Below are positions 43,931 through 51,414 of a stretch of 64,000 nucleotides of DNA, one piece after another (the stretch's first letter is position 1; every line of letters begins with the position of its first letter). The DNA comes from Lachnospiraceae bacterium UBA7199 (GTDB lineage Bacteria; Bacillota; Clostridia; Lachnospirales; Lachnospiraceae): assembly GCA_002490775.1 (NCBI GenBank), contig DKUR01000043.1, forward strand, positions 34,422 through 98,421. The letters are read 5' to 3'. A model generated the notes under the pieces. It did not search any database. It was not told the origin of the DNA and saw only the letters and a list, made by a program, of their open reading frames with translations. The position numbers and the translations under genes are program-made.

Positions 43931-44197
43931 TTGAAAGATTATATCGAGGAGAGAGCAATCGATATTGCCAATTATATTATTGATAACAATGCTACAGTGA
44001 GGCAGACAGCTAAGGCGTTTGGGATTTCAAAATCTACGGTACATAAGGATGTAACAGAAAGATTAATGCAGATTAATCCAACGCTGGCAAAGGAAGCCAG
44101 AAAAGTGTTGGATGTAAATAAGCAGGAGAGGCATATCAGGGGAGGAATGGCAACAAAAGAAAAATATCAACATATGCATCAGGAACAGCAGATATAG
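43931..44197 (+). CDS. spoIIID: Sporulation transcription factor SpoIIID
   Basis: An 88-residue DNA-binding protein that reshapes the mother-cell programme of sporulation. It starts MKDYIEERAIDIANYIIDNN and has the helix-turn-helix ATVRQTAKAFGISKSTVHKD followed by VTERLMQINPTLAKEARKVL, near-identical to the family. It uses a TTG start with GAGGGG seven bases upstream. It is monocistronic, with a sigma-E-type promoter before it and a strong terminator after it. In B. subtilis SpoIIID also controls sigK and the skin recombinase, which is relevant to the cwlD element in this window. Confidence 0.95.
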   Translation: MKDYIEERAIDIANYIIDNNATVRQTAKAFGISKSTVHKDVTERLMQINPTLAKEARKVLDVNKQERHIRGGMATKEKYQHMHQEQQI

Positions 44198-44262
44198 TAG
44201 ATAGAATGAAGGTAAATTAGTTTGATTTATATTGAAAAATATGGTGAATCAAAGGACTTAGA

Positions 44263-44302
44263 GGCGTTTCTGCATAGTAAAGTGAGAAACGCCCGTTTTT
44301 TT
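44263..44302 (+). terminator. Rho-independent terminator after spoIIID
   Basis: GGCGTTTCT (44263-44271) pairs with AGAAACGCC (44285-44293), followed by CG and seven T. Confidence 0.93.
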
Positions 44303-44335
44303 ACTAGGAATGTCTAGAATTTAACCAAGAATATT

Positions 44336-44365
44336 TTGACAAGTTTTCTGTCTATCTTATATAAT
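44336..44365 (+). promoter_or_regulatory. Sigma-A promoter of guaA
   Basis: TTGACA (44336-44341), 18-bp spacer, TATAAT (44360-44365). A small stem-loop, TGTCG-GAAAG-CGACA, sits in the leader just before the ribosome binding site AGGAG. No guanine riboswitch was recognised. Confidence 0.88.
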
Positions 44366-44418
44366 AGGAAATATCTTAAGTACATAAGTGTCGGAAAGCG
44401 ACAGATAGGAGCACGTTT

Positions 44419-45960
44419 ATGGATAAGGAAATGGTCATTGTACTTGATTTTGGCGGTCAGTATAATCAATTGATTGCCAGAAGAGTAAGAGAGTGTAATG
44501 TTTATTGTGAGGTGCACCCTTACAATATGAGCCTTGAAAAATTAAAGGAAATGAATCCTAAAGGAATTATTTTTACAGGCGGCCCAAACAGTGTATATGC
44601 AGAGGAATCCCCCAGATGTTCTAAAGAGATTTTTGAAATGGGTATTCCTGTTTTAGGTATTTGTTATGGGGCACAAATTATATCTTACCTGCTAGAGGGA
44701 AGCGTCAAAACAGCGCCTGTTAGTGAATATGGAAAAACAGAAGTAGAAGTGGATAGGACTTCTGATTTATTTTCAGATGTATCGGAGAAAACAATCTGCT
44801 GGATGAGCCATACAGATTACATAGAAAAGGCGCCTGAAGGATTTAAGATTACTGCACATACACCAGTCTGCCCAGTAGCTGCTATGGAGAATACAGAAAA
44901 ACAGCTATATGCAGTGCAGTTTCATCCAGAGGTAATGCATACGAAAGAGGGCATGAAGATGCTTTCTAACTTTGTATATAAAGTTTGCCACTGTAAAGGC
45001 GACTGGCGCATGGAGTCCTTTGTAGAGACAACAATTGCTCAAATCAGGGAAAAGGTAGGAGATGGTAAGGTCCTTTGTGCACTCTCAGGCGGCGTGGACT
45101 CCTCTGTGGCGGCAGTGCTTTTAGCAAAGGCGGTAGGGCGGCAGCTTACCTGTGTTTTTGTGGATCATGGCCTGCTCCGCAAAAATGAAGGCGATGAAGT
45201 AGAGGCAGTGTTTGGACCAGAAGGTCATTATGATCTTAATTTTATTCGTGTGAATGCCCAAGAGCGGTTTTATGCGAAACTGGCAGGTGTAATGGAGCCA
45301 GAGCAAAAGCGTAAAATTATCGGAGAAGAATTTATCCGTGTATTTGAAGAAGAAGCAAAGAAAATCGGGGCAGTGGATTTCCTTGTGCAGGGAACAATTT
45401 ATCCTGATGTGATTGAAAGTGGACTGGGAAAGAGCGCAGTTATTAAATCGCACCATAATGTGGGAGGGCTTCCCGATTATGTGGATTTTAAAGAAATTAT
45501 TGAACCATTAAGATTATTGTTTAAGGATGAAGTCCGCAGGGCAGGCTTAGAACTTGGTATTCCAGAGCATCTGGTTTACAGACAGCCATTCCCTGGGCCA
45601 GGGCTTGGCATCCGTATTATCGGTGAGGTGACAGCAGAAAAGGTCCGCATTGTTCAAGACGCAGATGCAATCTACCGGGAAGAGATTGCAAAGGCAGGTT
45701 TAGATAAGGGGCTGGGGCAATACTTCGCCGCCCTTACCAACATGCGCAGCGTGGGGGTGATGGGAGATGAGAGAACTTATGATTACGCGGTGGTGCTTAG
45801 AGCTGTGAATACCTCTGATTTTATGACGGCTGAGGCAGCGCAGCTTCCCTGGGATGTGCTGGGGGTAGTGACCAGCAGGATTGTGAATGAGGTGAAGGGG
45901 GTTAATCGTATTTTATATGATAATACTGGGAAGCCCCCTGCTACGATTGAATTTGAATAG
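44419..45960 (+). CDS. guaA: GMP synthase (glutamine-hydrolysing)
   Basis: 513 residues converting XMP to GMP. The N-terminal class I glutamine amidotransferase domain has the nucleophile Cys in GIPVLGICYGAQII and the FHPEVMHT His-Glu pair. The ATP pyrophosphatase domain has the P-loop ALSGGVDSSVAA, and the C-terminal dimerisation domain has PFPGPGLGIRIIGE and ends PPATIEFE. The gene is complete. Its 3' end is a known integration target for mobile elements, and an integrase-bearing element begins directly after the stop. Confidence 0.97.
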   Translation: MDKEMVIVLDFGGQYNQLIARRVRECNVYCEVHPYNMSLEKLKEMNPKGIIFTGGPNSVYAEESPRCSKEIFEMGIPVLGICYGAQIISYLLEGSVKTAPVSEYGKTEVEVDRTSDLFSDVSEKTICWMSHTDYIEKAPEGFKITAHTPVCPVAAMENTEKQLYAVQFHPEVMHTKEGMKMLSNFVYKVCHCKGDWRMESFVETTIAQIREKVGDGKVLCALSGGVDSSVAAVLLAKAVGRQLTCVFVDHGLLRKNEGDEVEAVFGPEGHYDLNFIRVNAQERFYAKLAGVMEPEQKRKIIGEEFIRVFEEEAKKIGAVDFLVQGTIYPDVIESGLGKSAVIKSHHNVGGLPDYVDFKEIIEPLRLLFKDEVRRAGLELGIPEHLVYRQPFPGPGLGIRIIGEVTAEKVRIVQDADAIYREEIAKAGLDKGLGQYFAALTNMRSVGVMGDERTYDYAVVLRAVNTSDFMTAEAAQLPWDVLGVVTSRIVNEVKGVNRILYDNTGKPPATIEFE

Positions 45961-46082
45961 GTGACTTTTGACCGAAAAACCTTGATTTTATGCGGCTTTT
46001 CTGTCTTTTATTTTGCTTTGTGAGATTGAAATGAGATTCAAAATTTAATACTTTCCATCTATTCCATGAAAACCGGTCCTAG

Positions 46083-46111
46083 TTGAAATTCCTGTCGAAT
46101 CATGGTAGAAT
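46083..46111 (+). promoter_or_regulatory. Promoter of the small hydrophobic peptide gene
   Basis: TTGAAA (46083-46088), 17-bp spacer, TAGAAT (46106-46111). The predicted leader is about 100 nt and contains a strong hairpin (CCCTCTCCGGAGGG). Confidence 0.7.
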
Positions 46112-46220
46112 CTCTTTGGGTGCTGCTAGGATGGTAGGCGGCTGGCCCTCTCCGGAGGGACTGTGACCCTCCGATTACATAGAAACCCGTAAGGGAATCT
46201 GGGAAAGGAGGGCTGAGCGG

Positions 46221-46325
46221 ATGTTGACGATTGATGGATTGATTTCAGTAATTGGTTTATGCCTGACCTGTTTCGGTCTTGGATACGCCATCGGAAGTAA
46301 AGATAATGACAAGACACAGAAATAG
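46221..46325 (+). CDS. 34-residue hydrophobic peptide, candidate type I toxin
   Basis: AAAGGAGG at 46204-46211 is followed by an ATG and 34 codons: MLTIDGLISVIGLCL, TCFGLGYAIG, then a charged tail SKDNDKTQK. This gives one membrane helix plus a charged C-terminus, the form of small type I toxins (TxpA/Bsr/Fst-like). It has its own good promoter, a long structured leader and a convergent antisense promoter. Members of a similar small family are common beside integrases in gut Firmicutes, mostly annotated as hypothetical. Toxicity is inferred. Confidence 0.6.
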   Translation: MLTIDGLISVIGLCLTCFGLGYAIGSKDNDKTQK

Positions 46326-46430
46326 CCGCCCCGGTCTCGCAAACTGAGCGGCTTTGTTTCTGCTTATGATTTCGGGCCAGCCGTCTATCGGCAGCCTTGG
46401 GGCGTCTGTTCGTAGCAGGCGCCTCTCTTT
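46322..46430 (-). ncRNA. Candidate antisense RNA (antitoxin) overlapping the toxin mRNA 3' end
   Basis: A minus-strand promoter lies just past the integrase stop. TTGAAG (46465-46460), a 17-bp spacer and TATATT (46442-46437) predict a start near 46430. The transcript would run toward the peptide gene through paired segments (GGCGCCTGC, GCCGATAGACGGC). It would end at the GC-rich stem AGCCGC…GCGGCT (46324-46353), which can serve both strands. The overlap would be at the 3' ends, as in txpA/RatA and bsrE/SR5. Size and existence are predicted only. Confidence 0.45.
46324..46360. terminator. Bidirectional terminator-like stem between peptide gene and antisense RNA
   Basis: AGCCGC (46324-46329) and GCGGCT (46348-46353) form a stem with TTGTTTCT on the plus side and an AT-rich flank on the other. 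It begins within the stop codon of the 34-residue peptide. Confidence 0.55.
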
Positions 46431-46436
46431 ATGTTT

Positions 46437-46465
46437 AATATATCACAGTCAGTTAAGATCTTCAA
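46437..46465 (-). promoter_or_regulatory. Antisense promoter
   Basis: On the minus strand TTGAAG is separated by 17 bp from TATATT. It overlaps the last codons and stop of the integrase gene, which is transcribed in the same direction. Confidence 0.55.
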
Positions 46466-47571
46466 GTGATTTCTTCTGTACTGACCGATGTGAGCGGGCG
46501 CCGCAGCTTATCCAGTTCCCCGGCCAATCGAGCATCTTTCTCAGGATATAAGTGAGAATAGGTGTCAAGCGTGGTCTTTACGGATTCATGCCCCAGGCGT
46601 TTGGAAATTTCCAGTATATCAAATCCCATATCAATCAGCATACTTGCATGGCTGTGGCGGAGATCGTGCACTCTTATTTCCGGAAGACCTGCTTTTCTGG
46701 CACCTCTTTTTATTTCCTTACCAAGGGCATATTTTGTGAAATAAAATATCCGGTCATTCGGCTCGATACCATAAAGCTTCGATACATATTCCTGTATATC
46801 GCTATACAAGAAATCTGGAATTGCCACATCCCGCTTGCTTTTGGATGTTTTGGGAATCAGGAAAAGTTCCTGCCCGTTGACTTTTGCATAATTTTTATTG
46901 ATTGAAATGCGTTTGTTCGGCAGGATATCGGATGGAGTCAGCGCAAGCAGCTCCCCTTCGCGGATCCCGCTGTAAAACAGAATGTCAAATGCCAGCTTTA
47001 TGGCTGATTTCTGTATGCTTTTTGAGAAAAGCTCATATTGCTCCTGGGTCCAGAACTTCATTTCCTCGGCGTGGCTCTTTCCAATGCTGCCGGCAGCTCT
47101 GCAGGGATTGGATGCAAGGCCGTAATGTTTTACGGCATAATTCATAATGGCAGACATTTGGTTGTTTACGGTCTTAAGGTATGTTTGCGAGTATGGTTTT
47201 CCTGCTTCATCCCGGAAGGATATAAGTTCATTTTGCCATTTCCGAACCTTTATTGTGTCAATGTCGCATACCTTCAGTCGGGAGAAGTAAGGGAGCAGCT
47301 TCCCCTCTATGATATTTCTTTTATTTTCTATGGTTGTAGGCTTCAGACGGTGCCGCATATCTTCCATGTAATTTTCAATCAGGCTTGAAAACAGGATATC
47401 ACTGGAAGCGGTCTGCTGGTTTAGGAAAGAGTTCTCATATTCCTTTGCTTCACGTTGCGTCTTAAATCCCCGTTTACAGGTGTGCTTATATTGTCCGGTC
47501 CAGTCCGTATAATTGAAAGCAGCGTACCACATGGTTTTTCCATTTTTGAGTGTGTATTTGTAGGCCGGCAT
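46462..47571 (-). CDS. int: Tyrosine site-specific integrase
   Basis: 369 residues: an N-terminal arm-type DNA-binding domain (about 1-55, AP2-like: WYAAFNYTDWTGQYKHTCKR), a SAM-like core-binding domain (about 60-160) and a catalytic domain with Arg in YSGIREGELLAL, HxxR in VHDLRHSHASML, and His and Tyr in LGHESVKTTLDTYSHLYP. All catalytic residues are present. It is oriented toward guaA at the end of the element, as expected for an integrase recognising the guaA 3' end. Confidence 0.94.
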   Translation of the reverse strand: MPAYKYTLKNGKTMWYAAFNYTDWTGQYKHTCKRGFKTQREAKEYENSFLNQQTASSDILFSSLIENYMEDMRHRLKPTTIENKRNIIEGKLLPYFSRLKVCDIDTIKVRKWQNELISFRDEAGKPYSQTYLKTVNNQMSAIMNYAVKHYGLASNPCRAAGSIGKSHAEEMKFWTQEQYELFSKSIQKSAIKLAFDILFYSGIREGELLALTPSDILPNKRISINKNYAKVNGQELFLIPKTSKSKRDVAIPDFLYSDIQEYVSKLYGIEPNDRIFYFTKYALGKEIKRGARKAGLPEIRVHDLRHSHASMLIDMGFDILEISKRLGHESVKTTLDTYSHLYPEKDARLAGELDKLRRPLTSVSTEEIT

Positions 47572-47586
47572 AATTCCTCCAGTAAC

Positions 47587-48345
47587 TTATCTAATATATG
47601 GAGATAATCGTTCTACGACAAGTTCATATGTGAGTTCTTCGTAGTAATAAAAATAAATTAAACGAACTCCATTTTGTTCACAGAGTTTTCTTTTTCTAAT
47701 ATCATTAGTGCGCTGTTTGACGAATCCATTTTCGCCACCCCAGTGCTCCATCGGCTTAAAATGCTGTATACCCTGATGCTCTATTCCTATCTTGTAATCG
47801 TTGATGTAGATATCTAATTCTAAATTATCTAACCATTGTGCCCTATAATGGGAGAAAACAGTTTCATTTACAAATAGGTCTCTTATAATATGATATAGTT
47901 CTTTTTCTGACTTCCATTTGTTTCTATAATCTTTCAATTCTGCATATATATCAAATTTTTCTGATGTAAACGTTGTATGTTTGATTATCTGATGCATATA
48001 GAGCCAAAACTCGTCAGGATAGCAGATTTCTTTTCCAATAGAAAATTCTTTATATTTCCAGGTTGAAATAAGCAGGTAAAGTTCATATATGGCATCAGAA
48101 TATGTATAGAACTCCCATTCTGTATTGATAATGATCGAGTTGCAAAACTGGTTCAGTTTTGATGCTAATTCGTGCGTGGGAAACAGGGAGCATATAAAAA
48201 CTGCAGTTTCATATTTATTTGAATTGCTTTTCCAGAACCGTATTTTACAGATTTCATATGGTAAAGGATAAGCATATTTCCCACGACAGGCTTCGGCATA
48301 GGTAGGCTTCGGTCTGTTGGGAATGCCAATAAACGGTTTCATCAT
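47587..48345 (-). CDS. Vsr/PD-(D/E)XK-like nuclease domain protein
   Basis: 252 residues. The C-terminal 80 residues have a restriction-endonuclease fold pattern: LELDIYINDYKIGIEHQGIQHF (acidic D and E-x-Q core), then RTNDIRKRKLCEQNGVRLIYF, as in Vsr/DUF559-like nucleases. The N-terminal 160 residues are unrecognised and rich in aromatic residues. It lies between integrase and repressor on the same strand as both, the usual place for lysogenically expressed accessory genes such as superinfection or anti-phage functions. Its ribosome binding site is weak. Confidence 0.65.
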   Translation of the reverse strand: MMKPFIGIPNRPKPTYAEACRGKYAYPLPYEICKIRFWKSNSNKYETAVFICSLFPTHELASKLNQFCNSIIINTEWEFYTYSDAIYELYLLISTWKYKEFSIGKEICYPDEFWLYMHQIIKHTTFTSEKFDIYAELKDYRNKWKSEKELYHIIRDLFVNETVFSHYRAQWLDNLELDIYINDYKIGIEHQGIQHFKPMEHWGGENGFVKQRTNDIRKRKLCEQNGVRLIYFYYYEELTYELVVERLSPYIR

Positions 48346-48387
48346 AAAATTATTTACCTTTATTCCTCCGGTACCACTCGAAGGAAA

Positions 48388-49017
48388 TTATTTTGCTGGC
48401 TTTAACGATTCATCTGCTGCAACAGATGACTGTGAATCTTCTAGGTCATAGCATTTTCCAATGACTTTTGTCCTATTTCTTTTATTTAAAGAGCAAAACG
48501 AAGTTAATAAATCTAGGATTTCATTTTTTTCTTCAGAAGTGGTTGCTCTATATAAAGATAATAGTTTTTTTTCTGCATCATTGACAGGAGGAACATTAGA
48601 AAAGTAATTGCTAGTGTATGTTGGTATTGGATCTTTAGCAGACAGTCCAATGGTTCCATCCTCATGCATATTGATGTGGACATCAAACGCATAAACTAGT
48701 TTGGCATATGCTATATCATCCATTCCATCCTTGATATTCATAGAAAGTAGTTGCGCCTGCTTTGATATTTGATGTATAGCAATGGCTTTATTTTTTAGTA
48801 ATATATCCCAATTTTCAAATACACCAATTCCTAAAAGATAATCAGTAGGTACATCAAAATAATTAGCTATATGTGTAAGAGTGTCAATATTCGGTTCAAC
48901 ACTTCCTGCTTCATATTTTGATATATTAGATTTTGATATATCTAATATTTTTGCAAGTTGTAATTGAGTAAGCCCATGCTTATTTCGAAGATCTTTCAAA
49001 ATATTCCCAAAATTCAT
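48388..49017 (-). CDS. CI-like XRE repressor
   Basis: 209 residues: an N-terminal XRE helix-turn-helix (1-65: LRNKHGLTQLQLAKILDISK, SNISKYEAGSVEPNIDTLTH) and a C-terminal region without the Ser-Lys dyad of self-cleaving LexA-type repressors, so SOS autocleavage is not supported. GGAGGT stands five bases before the ATG. It is divergent from a Cro-like gene across a region with four palindromic operators, so it is the probable immunity repressor. Confidence 0.85.
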   Translation of the reverse strand: MNFGNILKDLRNKHGLTQLQLAKILDISKSNISKYEAGSVEPNIDTLTHIANYFDVPTDYLLGIGVFENWDILLKNKAIAIHQISKQAQLLSMNIKDGMDDIAYAKLVYAFDVHINMHEDGTIGLSAKDPIPTYTSNYFSNVPPVNDAEKKLLSLYRATTSEEKNEILDLLTSFCSLNKRNRTKVIGKCYDLEDSQSSVAADESLKPAK

Positions 49018-49036
49018 AACATACCTCCAAACATTA

Positions 49037-49146
49037 ATTATATAGTTTCAAAATATGAAATTCAACAAAGTTTCAAAAAATGAAAAAAAGCATTGACAAA
49101 TTCAAATTTTGAAACTAATATATAGAAAAGAGTTCAAAAATTGAAA
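49037..49146. promoter_or_regulatory. Immunity region: divergent promoters with four operators
   Basis: Four copies of TTCAnnnnnTGAA-type palindromes lie at 49046-49060, 49071-49085, 49101-49114 and 49133-49146. The rightward promoter is TTGACA (49093-49098), N17, TAATAT (49116-49121), with operator 3 in its spacer. The leftward promoter is TTGAAT (49065-49060), N17, TATAAT (49042-49037), with operator 1 in its spacer. Operator 4 lies just before the ribosome binding site of the Cro-like gene. Confidence 0.85.
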
Positions 49147-49165
49147 CGAAAGGAAGGGAGAAAAA

Positions 49166-49378
49166 ATGTCGGCAGTAAAGAAGTTTAGAGAATCCGTAGG
49201 ATTGAAACAGGAAGATTTTGCTGCAATTATTAATGTTTCAAAAGTAAATTATAGCAAAAAAGAGAACGGTAAAGTTAAGTTTTCTTTAGATGAGGCCTTC
49301 ATGATATCCAAACATTTCAATAAGCCTGTTGAATTCATATTTGGAGATTGTGAGGTTTCCAAAAGTGAATTAACTTAG
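49166..49378 (+). CDS. Cro-like XRE regulator
   Basis: 70 residues forming a single helix-turn-helix domain (VKKFRESVGLKQEDFAAIIN, VSKVNYSKKENGKVKFSLDE). It is the first rightward gene after the operators, with AAGGAAGGGAG upstream. By position it is the Cro-equivalent that commits to lytic expression or excision. Confidence 0.83.
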   Translation: MSAVKKFRESVGLKQEDFAAIINVSKVNYSKKENGKVKFSLDEAFMISKHFNKPVEFIFGDCEVSKSELT

Positions 49379-49410
49379 CTTTATTATAGGGATGTGAGGA
49401 GAAAAACAAA

Positions 49411-49884
49411 ATGTCAAATATAACAGCGAAGACAAGCGCCAATATCTTTTATCAGGCACGCTGCAAGGCTTCAGCACACAATGAGCAGTTGAGTAGCCGA
49501 GAGGGAGCAGCAGATATTATGTCGATAGACCGGGGCAGATTATATAGGATTGAAAGCGGTCTTGCTAATCCTTATCCGGAAGAGATCCATTTAATGGCGG
49601 ATTTGTATAATGAGCCAGAATTGAGAAATTTTTATTGCAGAAATTGCTGCCCTCTTGGGGAAGATGTTCCGGAAGTCAAGGCGACAGGGATAGACAGGAT
49701 TACAGTCAAGGCGCTTGCATCATTCCGGAAAATCGGCGAAACCAAAGAACTTCTGTTGAGCATTACAGAAGACGGGATCATATCAGAGGACGAAAAGCCA
49801 GAGATGGACAAAGTGCTTAAAAATTTGGAGGAACTGGAAACAGTTTCACAAAATTTAAGAGTTTGGATAAAGAAAAATTTGTAA
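49411..49884 (+). CDS. Phage-type HTH protein
   Basis: 157 residues. The N-terminal part (10-75) is a divergent XRE fold (SREGAADIMSIDRGRLYRIE, NPYPEEIHLMADLYNEPELR) followed by a CRNCCPLG motif, and the C-terminal half is a helical dimerisation region. This form is common among early genes of Clostridia prophages and integrative elements. GAGGAG precedes the ATG. Target unknown. Confidence 0.72.
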   Translation: MSNITAKTSANIFYQARCKASAHNEQLSSREGAADIMSIDRGRLYRIESGLANPYPEEIHLMADLYNEPELRNFYCRNCCPLGEDVPEVKATGIDRITVKALASFRKIGETKELLLSITEDGIISEDEKPEMDKVLKNLEELETVSQNLRVWIKKNL

Positions 49885-49893
49885 CTTACGATA

Positions 49894-49955
49894 GCATACA
49901 ATCGCATTCAAGTGTATTCGGTTGCGTCCGTAATCCAATCGGAATCCAATACGGA
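49894..49955 (+). repeat. Segment also present in the replication initiator gene
   Basis: From GCATACAA onward this segment resembles 58053-58119, ending in a nearly identical block: CCGTAATCCAATC…GGAATCCAAT(A/T)CGGA, 28 versus 33 nt with a 5-nt indel. Here it lies between two regulator genes rather than inside a protein linker. Confidence 0.65.
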
Positions 49956-49992
49956 ATTCGAATCCTATTTGCACAAAAGGAAGGGAAAAGAT

Positions 49993-50511
49993 TTGTATTT
50001 AGCAGAAAATTTACAGTATCTTCGGACATTAAAAAGAATGAGCCAAGAAGATTTGGCAGAATATTTGAACACTACCTGTGGAGCAGTATCAATGTGGGAA
50101 AGAAAAAAACGGATTCCGGATATTGAAACTATAGTGAAGATAGCAAGGTTTTTTGAAGTATCTCTTGATGATCTGATTCTCAAACAGTTGCGACCGCAAA
50201 TTTCGTTGCTTGGCCGTAATATTAGATTTTTACAGGAGAAATATGGAATAAGCGATAGAGATATTGCACTGATTTCAGCGGCAAGCAGTAAAACAGTCAA
50301 GGGAATGCTGAAAAGTTTGGTAGAACGCCAAGAAGGTGTGGAAAGAATAGCAGCTTATTTTGGTGTGACAGTAGAGGAGATATATTTGACGGACTTATCG
50401 AAAGAAATTGACACAAGCGAGGTATTGGATTTTATCAGTAAGAAGTTCCCCGGACTTTCGGGTGAAGAAATAGGGCAGATTAGCGAGAAGTACCTCAGCG
50501 AAAGGAGCTGA
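49993..50511 (+). CDS. XRE-family regulator with two HTH-like domains
   Basis: About 172 residues from TTG 49993, selected because AAGGAAGGG (49977-49985) lies seven bases before it and the homologous part starts LYLAENLQYLRTLKR. The first domain is a clear XRE HTH (MSQEDLAEYLNTTCGAVSMW, ERKKRIPDIETIVKIARFFE). The second (about 75-135, ISDRDIALISAASSKTVKGM) looks like a degenerate copy. A GTG-started frame from 49912 would add 27 residues encoded by the repeated segment. Confidence 0.7.
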   Translation: MYLAENLQYLRTLKRMSQEDLAEYLNTTCGAVSMWERKKRIPDIETIVKIARFFEVSLDDLILKQLRPQISLLGRNIRFLQEKYGISDRDIALISAASSKTVKGMLKSLVERQEGVERIAAYFGVTVEEIYLTDLSKEIDTSEVLDFISKKFPGLSGEEIGQISEKYLSERS

Positions 50512-50516
50512 ACGAT

Positions 50517-50774
50517 ATGGAAACTTTAGTAAAGGCTCCGGGGGTTGCTAAACGGACCACTCGGATATTTATCACCCATGAGGATGTAGCGACACTCTTA
50601 GGATGCGGCAAAAGCAAGGCATATGATATTGTCCGCCAGGTGAATGAATTCGCAAAGAAGAAAGGGAATCATCCGTTCCCATCTGGAAAAGCAAATAAGT
50701 ATCTGTTTTCAGATATTTATGATATTCCCATTGAGGAAGTAGATAGAGTGATTATTGGAGAAAAGGAGGCGTGA
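50517..50774 (+). CDS. Excisionase/HTH-17-like DNA-binding protein
   Basis: 85 residues with a winged-helix-like core (FITHEDVATLLGCGKSKAYD, IVRQVNEFAKKKGNHPFPSG) ending in YLFSDIYDIPIEEVD, the pattern of MerR/excisionase-type helix-turn-helix proteins in mobile elements. AAAGGAG precedes the ATG by nine bases. It may act as recombination directionality factor for the tyrosine integrase or as a regulator. Confidence 0.65.
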   Translation: METLVKAPGVAKRTTRIFITHEDVATLLGCGKSKAYDIVRQVNEFAKKKGNHPFPSGKANKYLFSDIYDIPIEEVDRVIIGEKEA

Positions 50775-50775
50775 A

Positions 50776-50958
50776 ATGGCATATTACAATGTTTGTCCTG
50801 ATTGTGGGGCGCACTTGGATCCTGGCGAACCATGCGACTGCAAAGACAGGGTGGAAGAAAAACCCAAAATGTCTGTTCTGCATACAGAGGTAGAACAGCA
50901 TACCGGTCAATTAAGAATGATTTTAAGGAGAGAAAATGAAGCGATTACTGTTGTTTAA
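50776..50958 (+). CDS. Small zinc-binding phage protein
   Basis: 60 residues beginning MAYYNVCPDCGAHLDPGEPC-D-C, a CxxC…CxC motif suggestive of a single zinc knuckle. AAAAGGAGG is directly upstream. Similar small proteins are common in Clostridia prophages; the role is unknown. The next gene starts 23 bp before its stop. Confidence 0.7.
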   Translation: MAYYNVCPDCGAHLDPGEPCDCKDRVEEKPKMSVLHTEVEQHTGQLRMILRRENEAITVV

Positions 50959-51412
50959 TTTAGCCTTGCTTTTGTGGTTATGGTATCAACCAATAATGTG
51001 CCATGCCGAAGAGCAGGAGAAAATTTTAGTCTACACATCAGATTCCTTTGAAACAATCACGGTTGAGGAATTTGACATGATTTCCCAAATTATCATGGCA
51101 GAGGCGGAGGGAGAAGACTGGGAGGCACAGTGGTACATAGCCTGTGTGATCCTCAACAGGGTGGAATCAGATTTGTTCCCGGATTCTATTGAGGAAGTCA
51201 TTTTTCAGGAAAAGCAGTTTAGTTGTGTTTGGAACGGGAGATATGACAGGGTAATTCCGAATGACAGTTGTATGGAAGCTTTACAGTACGCCTTGGATAC
51301 GGAAAGGATACCGGAAGATATTTATTATTTTACATCAAATGGGTATCTGCCCGGCACAGAGCCGTATATGCAGGTGGATGATATGTATTTCAGCAGACAG
51401 AAGGGGGAGTAG
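50936..51412 (+). CDS. Secreted SleB-type cell wall hydrolase (phage-encoded)
   Basis: 158 residues: signal peptide (1-24, cleavage after CHA) and one Hydrolase_2 domain (about 42-155) with IIMAEAEGEDWEAQWYIACV and ILNRVESDLFPDSIEEVIFQ. The catalytic Glu is in AEAEGE. It is much smaller than the chromosomal SleB-domain gene at 8590 and lacks its coiled coil. It sits in the early region rather than with late lysis genes, so a lysis role is not obvious. Confidence 0.82.
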   Translation: MKRLLLFNLALLLWLWYQPIMCHAEEQEKILVYTSDSFETITVEEFDMISQIIMAEAEGEDWEAQWYIACVILNRVESDLFPDSIEEVIFQEKQFSCVWNGRYDRVIPNDSCMEALQYALDTERIPEDIYYFTSNGYLPGTEPYMQVDDMYFSRQKGE

Positions 51413-51414
51413 GA

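Noticed and set aside
44303..44418. Guanine riboswitch before guaA
   Set aside because: The leader after the promoter is only about 45 nt with one small stem-loop, too short for a purine aptamer with its conserved loops.
49912..49992. GTG 49912 as the start of the two-HTH regulator
   Set aside because: The extra 27 residues are encoded by the duplicated linker segment and there is no ribosome binding site before 49912, while AAGGAAGGG precedes TTG 49993 at proper spacing.
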